Of a DNA stretch of 39,117 nucleotides, positions 16,755-25,700 are shown one piece after another. Under the pieces are notes generated by a model. It worked only from the letters and a program-made list of their open reading frames with translations, was not told the DNA's origin and searched no databases. The stretch's first letter is position 1, and the number at the start of each line of letters is the position of its first letter. Location: positions 1 through 39,117 of IMG/VR virus record IMGVR_UViG_3300027733_000106, one strand, 5' to 3'. The translations under genes and the position numbers were made by a program. This DNA comes from a virus.

Positions 16755-19700
16755 TTAAATGTTTCCTGGGTACTGACTTCCTGGCATTGCATTTAAGAAG
16801 GAAGTAATTGCTATTTTAACTGCATTTGATTTAACAGTTTCATTCCAATCAGTTCCTACACGCTTAATAACTGTAATAATTGTTCCTGCAGGCACTGCAG
16901 TTTCTAATCGAATTTGTTTAGATTTTCCATTTACTGAAAATTCTGCATTATACTGCACATCACCTAATGGACTTGCAATATTAATATTAGCATCATGTAT
17001 CTGATAAGGTACTTTTTTCAATAATTTACCATCAATAACTACTTCAATATTATTACATTGCCCATAATCAGCAGTACTATTGTTGTATACAATTGAATTT
17101 TGATCATGTGTGTCTAAAATTACTGTATTTTTAGTTCCTCGTTTTAACTGGCTTAAAATATTACCTGTAATTTCATTAAATTCAATACGTTCGCCATTTA
17201 TCGTAACTACTCCGGGCTTATTTGGTTCAAGTTTAAAACTACTTGCATCAGTAACTGTTATTGAGGTGTCTTCTCTTAACAATGTAACTGCTAACATAGT
17301 TGTTTTCAATACCCAGTTACTTGATTTTATAGGAAATACTGAAATATCTACATACTGTGATCCATCAGACTCAACCTCAGTAATCAATATATTATCTTGA
17401 TATGGCATCGTTTCATTAGTACCAATTTCTTGTACCGATGCACTAACTTCATGTACTGCTAAAATACCAGTACCTAAGGTTCCTCTACGAAGTTGTCCTA
17501 ATACATTTCCGTTAATAGTAAAAAATTCAATACGCTCGCCATTTATATCAATTACTCCTGGTTTATTTAATTCAGGAGACGGTATATCAAATGTACTTGC
17601 ATCAGTAACTGTAATTGTAGTATCAGTTAGTAACAATGCAACCGTTAATTGGGTCTGTTTATCTGCACGTAATCGTTTAATATGAGTGCGATTTAACATA
17701 TCTTTAAACTGCATGTATGACCCAGTTGGATATTTTGCAGTAGCATCAACTTCTGTAGTGCGATCATATACTTTAATTGCAAGTGCATCAACTACTTGGC
17801 CAGGTACCACTTCTTCTGGTCCTGCATCAGTATCTTGATTTATTAAACTAGAACCATCAATGATTATTTCAGACGCTGCAATACCTGCTGCTGAATGTTC
17901 TGCAAAACTTCCGCCGCTAATTGCAGTATCGATATTATATTCAGATTCGGAACCAGCACTAGTTGAATTACGGATAATAAACATATCACCGTCATTTATT
18001 TGAAAATCTACAACTTCTCCCGATTTATTAGTATACGTCGACGGAATAGTAACTATTTTTGAAACTCCATCTGCAACATATGATGACATTATTGCATGAT
18101 CGTTCTTTATAGAAGTATTTCCATAATTATCATCATCTATACGCACTACTTCGCGCTTTCCGCTCAACTCTAGTTTTACGCCTAATGGAAATGCACGTTT
18201 TAATGTAATAGAAGTTCTGCTAATCTTTAAAAAATCACGATATTTAACTAGTTGTCTTTTAATTTTCAACTCAGTGGTTGCAGCTACTAATGTACTCAAC
18301 ATATTAGAAAGCGTAACAACCTTAGTAGTTGTATTAATATCAATAATTGTTGTGTTATAGTTAAATTCACCTGCAACTATTGTCATTGCACCTAAACTAT
18401 CAGTAACTCCAACTTTACTTCCGCTAACAGTTAAGCTAATAGTAAATTGTGTACTACTAATAATTTCACAAACATAATATGTATGTTCCAATAGTAATCC
18501 GCCAACTGATGTTTTACCTGTAAAAAATAACGGCATATTTACATATAATACCAATGTACTATTAACCGTTAAGTAATTATAGGTACTAGACGTTGATATT
18601 AATCGTAACGTAGTAGTTGTTACAGGATGGATGTTATTTGAAACAACATCACCTATTTTAATCTGGTCAACTGAATCAAGATGTATTTCATTAGTATTAA
18701 AATTTGCATCTGTTAATACTTTTGCTAGTTTATACACTGCTACACTTGGTATATGTTCGTATTTTGAAAAATAATACGTTAATGTTCTACCATCAGTTGA
18801 CAGCAATTTTGTATAATTAAAAGAATAATATACATTTAATACTGATCCAATTGTTGGTATATACGGTAATTCTATATTGTACGTATTTGCAGCAACAGTT
18901 ACTTGATAATCATCAATTGTTGGTTTAAAACTATCCCACGATTCAGTATAGTACGGATTACTATCCCATCCAACTGAACTGTTAACATTTACTCCAGACA
19001 GCACTACTCCGGCATATTCAATACCAGTCATTAATTGTGCTAAATCTTTTCCTAAATTACCCGGTCTTGGAGTATAATAAAATTGAATTCGATCAACTGC
19101 AGTCATTAACGATACATCTTTTATATAAGTTACAACTATATTGCCGTTAGGTGCAGAATCGAATGTAATCAAACCTACGTACGATTCATACCCATTTGCA
19201 GTTGTTATAGTATCAACTTTAATAGTATAAGTATCACGTAACTGCAACAATCCGTTAACGGTTACTGACGAATACCCAACACGAATATCAGGAGCCCACG
19301 TTAATCTAAATTGTACTAATCTAGTTCCTATAAATGTATCGGTACAATCTAAAGATGACATTGCATAATTGCTGTTAATTCTATCAAATTTTAATTTAAT
19401 TAAATTAGATCTAACTACACCATTACCTAATATTGCAATTGCAGTTGCAGCAACTCCGTTACTTGCAAGACCATTTTCAATCTTAATTTCAGGAACTGAC
19501 AGGTATTTTGATCCAGCTGTTACTACAGTAATACGAGATAGTTTGCCGCTAGAAATATACGCTTTTGCAGTTGCATTGTGTCCAGTACTACTTACTACAG
19601 TAACTGTTGGTTCTGATATATAACCTGATCCACTGTTAAGTACTTTTATAGATACTACTGAATATCCTGCATTATCATACCAACTTTGTGTAGTATACGG

Positions 19701-22700
19701 TGCATTACTAGCTGCAGTAATTTTTCCATTTTTAAATTTATAAAACGATGTAGATTCAGCCGGTACATCAAAATCAGTAGTTAATAAATTGCTAGTGTCA
19801 GTTGCATCATACAAACTAACATATTCTCTTACTTGTGTTCTATAAGGCTTAACTTCATTAACATAATCTTCAAAATTACTTAAATTGTCATTTTGATATG
19901 TAACTGTTTGATGCAATGCTCCAACATTATGCATTACATTAACAAAACTAGTCTTAAATATCCAATCAATATATGTCTGTTCGCTCAATGCAGCACGCAC
20001 ACAAGTAAAGAACAATTGCAAATATTCTGACTTTAAGTCATCTATAAACAATTTATCTTTTATTAGATTTAAAATTATACGTAATTCAATTACTGCACCG
20101 TTATCGTAAACTCCTTGATCATAAAAATACCCATCATACCCAATTGTTGTATCTGCAAAGTTATATAACAATGAACTAAATTGAATAGTACCATTTTGAC
20201 TGCCAATAACTTTATAAGATTGTGTCCAATCAGAAGATTTTACATTTTTATATTTTTTTAATAACACCCAGCGGTTTGAATTAGTTGTTCTTACATTAAC
20301 AACCTCACCAACTGCTGCATCCAAATCATACAAATCAGAATAGGTATTAACTGAATGCGATACTGCTGTATACTGCGTATAACTGACGTCATACCAATCT
20401 ACATAACTCCAGTATTTACGAGTATCATAAGATTGCATTAACACTTTATTCCACTCTTCTGTAGTTCTATCGTAATCATATATGCTCCACACACTATTTG
20501 AAGACAAATCACTCTTAACTAACACAGAATAATTTCTAACTGTAATTATAGTATTATCGTCATATCCTTCGCCGGAATTAATAATTTCACAACTATTAAT
20601 TGCGCCTGTATTACTAATTGTAAATCTTACAACTGCACCAATACCGGTTCCTATAACATTTGCATACGGTGCATTTAAATAACCTCTTCCTGGATTAATA
20701 ATATCAATACCTGTAATTTTTCCGTTAACAATTACCGGATTAATCACTGGTTTAATATATGATTTTGCAACAGTTAATCGTAATTCTGCATCAGTATCAA
20801 TATCATCATCGTATAATCCGCGGTTACTGTTTGGTATTGGATCATACATAAATAAATCAGATAAGTCACGAGTATCTACCATTGCATAAGTTAACATTAC
20901 TAAATTAGTTTGTTCAATAAACTGCTTTAACGTTTCACATCTGTTAATAAACATACTTTGGCGTGGACGATTATCTATACCATACTGCAATTTAACTGGT
21001 AATAAGTTATCAGGAACGTTGCGGTGTTGCATATCATATCCGCATAAACTGTCAAACCATTTTTGTTCAATACTTGCAGGTAATACAGTACGTTCATTTG
21101 CGCTAATTAATTTCCATTGAGAATGAATATTTTGAGTAATTTTATCATTTGTCCAATATTCTACTGATAAAACTACGTCATCATGCGATAACATCGGTTT
21201 AACATTAACTAAACTAAACGAATTAGTTCCTGTTAACGCTAAAAACGCATAGCCATCGCCTCGCGGATTTGCAATTAAACTTGCCACATTTGACGCTGAC
21301 AAATTTCTGCCAGCAACATTAGGTATCGTTATTTTATTTTTAACCCAAAAATAGTAAGTGTAAGAATAGCGTTGGCTTATTTTATCATACCTGCGGCGTT
21401 GACAATAATACAAATTTCCATATAATGATTTACCACTTATTCCATTGGCTAATCCTGCATCAGTGTCTGCAGTTTCGTCCCAACTTTCTGGCAATAATTT
21501 TGATTCTACCCATTCATATACATCTATAGTAGCACCGTATGCAAGTGTACTCCACGTTGAGTTTCTATACGCAACATCTTCAGCATAACTACTAATAAAC
21601 TTAGCAGTTCTTAAATCCCACCATAATGTGCCAACTTGTTCTGTATTCCATGCAATGTCAGCATCAACGTTAACACCATTAACTACTGTTGTAGTAGTAT
21701 GAATACTATATATTGCAGGATCATAAAACGATTTAAACTTAATTTCACGATCTGCAATGATTGGATTTTTGCCATATAATGAATCTACTACATCTAAATA
21801 TGTTACTACCTGGTTAGAAACTTTGTTATATAAAAATGCTTGTTTGATTTTTGTTACATCAGGATGAGATATTGCTTGATGTTTTACACTCCATTCAGCT
21901 AACTTCCATTCCCAAGTTATCCACTGTCCGTCAGATCCTGCATAATTGTCAGTCCAAATTAACTCACCTAGTGCAGCACTAGATGGTATGTTGTTATCAT
22001 CTTTGTTAATGTACCGACGAGACACTAATATATTAACATGTAACTTAGCAACTTCTTCGTTACTTAAAGATGGTCCAGATGCTAATGCAATACTAAACTC
22101 AGTACTTGTTACACTAACAACTTTAAAAAATTTATTATTATATAACGGTTTTGGTGTACTATTTGTATCAATAAGTTTAATGTACTGACCTTCTGTTAGC
22201 GTATTATCGCACACAAATCTAACAGTAGTTGCTGTTACATGACATTCTTTAAATGTTGTTTCTGCTAACTCAAGTTGGTATACATTCCAACTTGTTCCTT
22301 CAAACGTACACCATACATATTGTCCAACTGAAAGACTAGTTGAAGATGTTAATAATTCACTAAGTGATTTTACTACTAATGAAACTTCACTTTCTCTAAC
22401 ATGGCCACATGGTCTTAGTACTTGTGCTTGTTTTGTATTCTCAGGCCAAATAGATGGTGTATATCCAAGAGGTTTTACATACACCTCTGTAGGTAAAACG
22501 TGAATAATATAATCATTACTTACAACATCGTTAGTATTTAATAGCTGAAATCCTTGTGGATTTGATCTAAATGAAGATTCGTCTAGTTTAAATTCAACAG
22601 TATTAAATGCCAAAGATGCACCGTAGCTCCCTGTACGGATTGCCCATTCTTCATAAAATGTTAAACTTTCTTTATTAGACGAGCTTAATACATCAAATAA

Positions 22701-25700
22701 TTTATTAAGAACATTTTGTGTGCCTTTCTCAATAATCATACCTTGATAAAATTTAAATTCACTCACGTCATCTTGAATAATGTTTTCTAAATATTGACGT
22801 TTTTGATATCCTATTAAGTGCTGCGACATTTTTTGTTGTGCAATATCAAAATTATCACTATCTAAACTATAAAAATCAGTAAACTGAGTTGCTTTATAGT
22901 TCCAGTTTGGTAACAATTTTGCAGAAGGTGCATTCCTTAATTTAATCCAATTTGAGTTATTAAATGTTTCAGTACCCGGAATTGATTCATTTGCACTATA
23001 ATAGAATGTACGATGTTTAACAACGTCACCTAATGCATAATCCTGCCAAGGTGTCCATTCAGAAATAATTGCGTTATCTATAATAAATCCCGGTACATTT
23101 ACTGAGCCATTCCAGTCGGCACTTACGTATCCTGCTACTTTAATTTTATCTTGTTTATAGCCACTTTCTGGATTATAAATAGTGTCATTAAACATTGTAG
23201 TGTTGTTAATTACTATTACATGTTCTTGCTGTACTAAGTAAAAACTAGCGCAATAAATATAGGTATCTTTCTTAGTTGTATAACTTACTGCGTTGTCTGT
23301 TCTAAATGAATTAACATACTGAGGTAAAATTGGGTTTCCATTCACATCAAACATTTCATACACATAATTTGATTTAGTAATATCATCAACTACACTCAAA
23401 TATGTACTAAAGACTAATGTAGTTGCTGCAGGACTTAATGTTAATACTGAATTTCCGTCAACGCTAAGTCCAGGTAGCAACACGTAATCATCTTCAGTAA
23501 ATGTTAGCTCAGTCATTGTCCGCAATGCTCTATAATAATCTCCAGTATATCGAACAATTTCTCCATTTTGAACAGGTACATTAGGTGTCCATTCAGCCCA
23601 TACTGGTTGATTATTTCCCCAATTTTGAGTAGTCCAGAATACAAATTCCTTAGCACTAGTTTCCCAATTTGCAACTGCACCTAATGCACGATTAAACTCG
23701 TTAAAGTTAAACCCTTGATTAGATAGCCATCTTCCATACCCAAGTAAAAAATCTACTACTAATTGGATAGATGTAAGTTTAGATCCGTAAAGTAACTGTT
23801 GTTCTTCAGTATCCCACCGTTGTTTAAATTCAATTCTTTCTCCGCCAACTACTGGCAAATCTGATAATAATGTAAAATTGTTTGGTTCAAAGAAATCAGT
23901 TGAAACATGAGATACGTTTGTATTATAATACCGTTCATTAAATTTTACATATCTGTCTTTTAAGTAATATTGATTAGCCGACCATAATGAATACGCAGCC
24001 GACACACCGCCAATTGTTATATGAGATCCACTAACACTACTAGAATAATATTTAAAATACGGTTGGGTAATACTATAACCTTTAATTTCATACCCGCCTT
24101 CTACTTTTGTAATAATTACGCCACTATATACTAGCACGCTAATTGGAGACGACGTATTCATAACTACTTTGTAATCTTCTTGAGGTATAAAAATATTACC
24201 AGTTGACGCCGGAGATCTCGATTCTAATAATAAATTAAACTTTTCTTTACTAGTAAATCCGCTAACTCTATAACATAATTGCGATGTTAATGATAACAAA
24301 TCAGATTTATAGTGGTTGTAATTTGCAATATCAGCACAATCGATATAGCTAATCAAATAATTTATAAGACCTGCAGTTTGAATACGATTAGTACTTAAAT
24401 AAATGCTTGGTACCTTAATATCTGATAAATTAATTCGTTTTTTAGTATCAGTATACACAAGTTGATTAGTTAAATTTCTAGAAATTCTTGATCTATCAAG
24501 TAAAACTCCAATTGTGTTAGCTGGTTTTAACAACATTGCAGTTTTTATTACACTAAACGGATAATACGAACTACGACGCCATGCTGCTTCAACTGGAGAA
24601 ATATCACCAAATTTAAAATCACCTTGTTGTGCATCTATCAAACGACCACGTACTATATTGTTTTCATACGGACTAACTAAATCTCCATTTTCGTTAACTG
24701 GCAAATGATCTAACAAAAATGGTTTAACAAATTTAGATAATACAACCGGTGTAGTTGGATCTTTTACTAAACCGTTGCTTATATCTGACCACATAACAAT
24801 ATTGTTACTTGTATACGGTAACGGTCCATATACTTCAGTCCACCAAACCGGTTCTTCTGTTATTCCTAGCATTTCCCATGGACAAATATGAGGCCGATCT
24901 GTTCCATACATCCATTGATATATCCCTCTCCAGCATCCCGGAGACTGTTGATTATCTAAAGTGTAGTGTTTACTATAATTGTATAAAAAGAAATTAGTTC
25001 TATCTTGTGTAAGTATAGTTGAAAAATCTTGTTTTATATTAACTGCCCATTGATAGTAATTTGAGATCAGCACTTCATTAAATTCCTGTAATGAATAATC
25101 ACTAGGAATGCCATATCTAGGAATAACATCGTTAATATCAAATATATTAGAATCGTATTGTACCTTAATATTATTATAAATTCGTTTTTCTAACTCTAAT
25201 GATAACTCATCTCTGTAATCTAACGTTAACTCTTGTGTAGTTTCATTATAGTATCCATACAATAACGTTAAACTTCCGTCATGTCCCTGAAGCACCCATC
25301 TTGGAGTTACTAACGTAGTATCTCTATATATTGTTGGAGTGTATTTTGGCCACATACCTAACTTAGTTGGTGTTTCTGGTATTAAGCAACCATCAGTATT
25401 TTTGTATTCGTAAATTGAAACTTCGTCCTTAGCAGTTAACCTAACTAATAATTCTACAAATCCTTGGGTGTTAAAAATATACTCACTTCCGTGCAACAAT
25501 TGAACGTCATTTAAGTACACTAATACTGCAGAGGTTGATAATGTATCTAATGTAAACACTTTAGATAAAGAAAATATAGTAACTTCTGGATCACGTACAA
25601 TAAAATCAGTTTTATTATATGCACCATATGGTATCATATCACTAAAATAATACGGTGAAGTTGACGGTGTATCGGCATTTAATGCATTTAAAACTAAATC

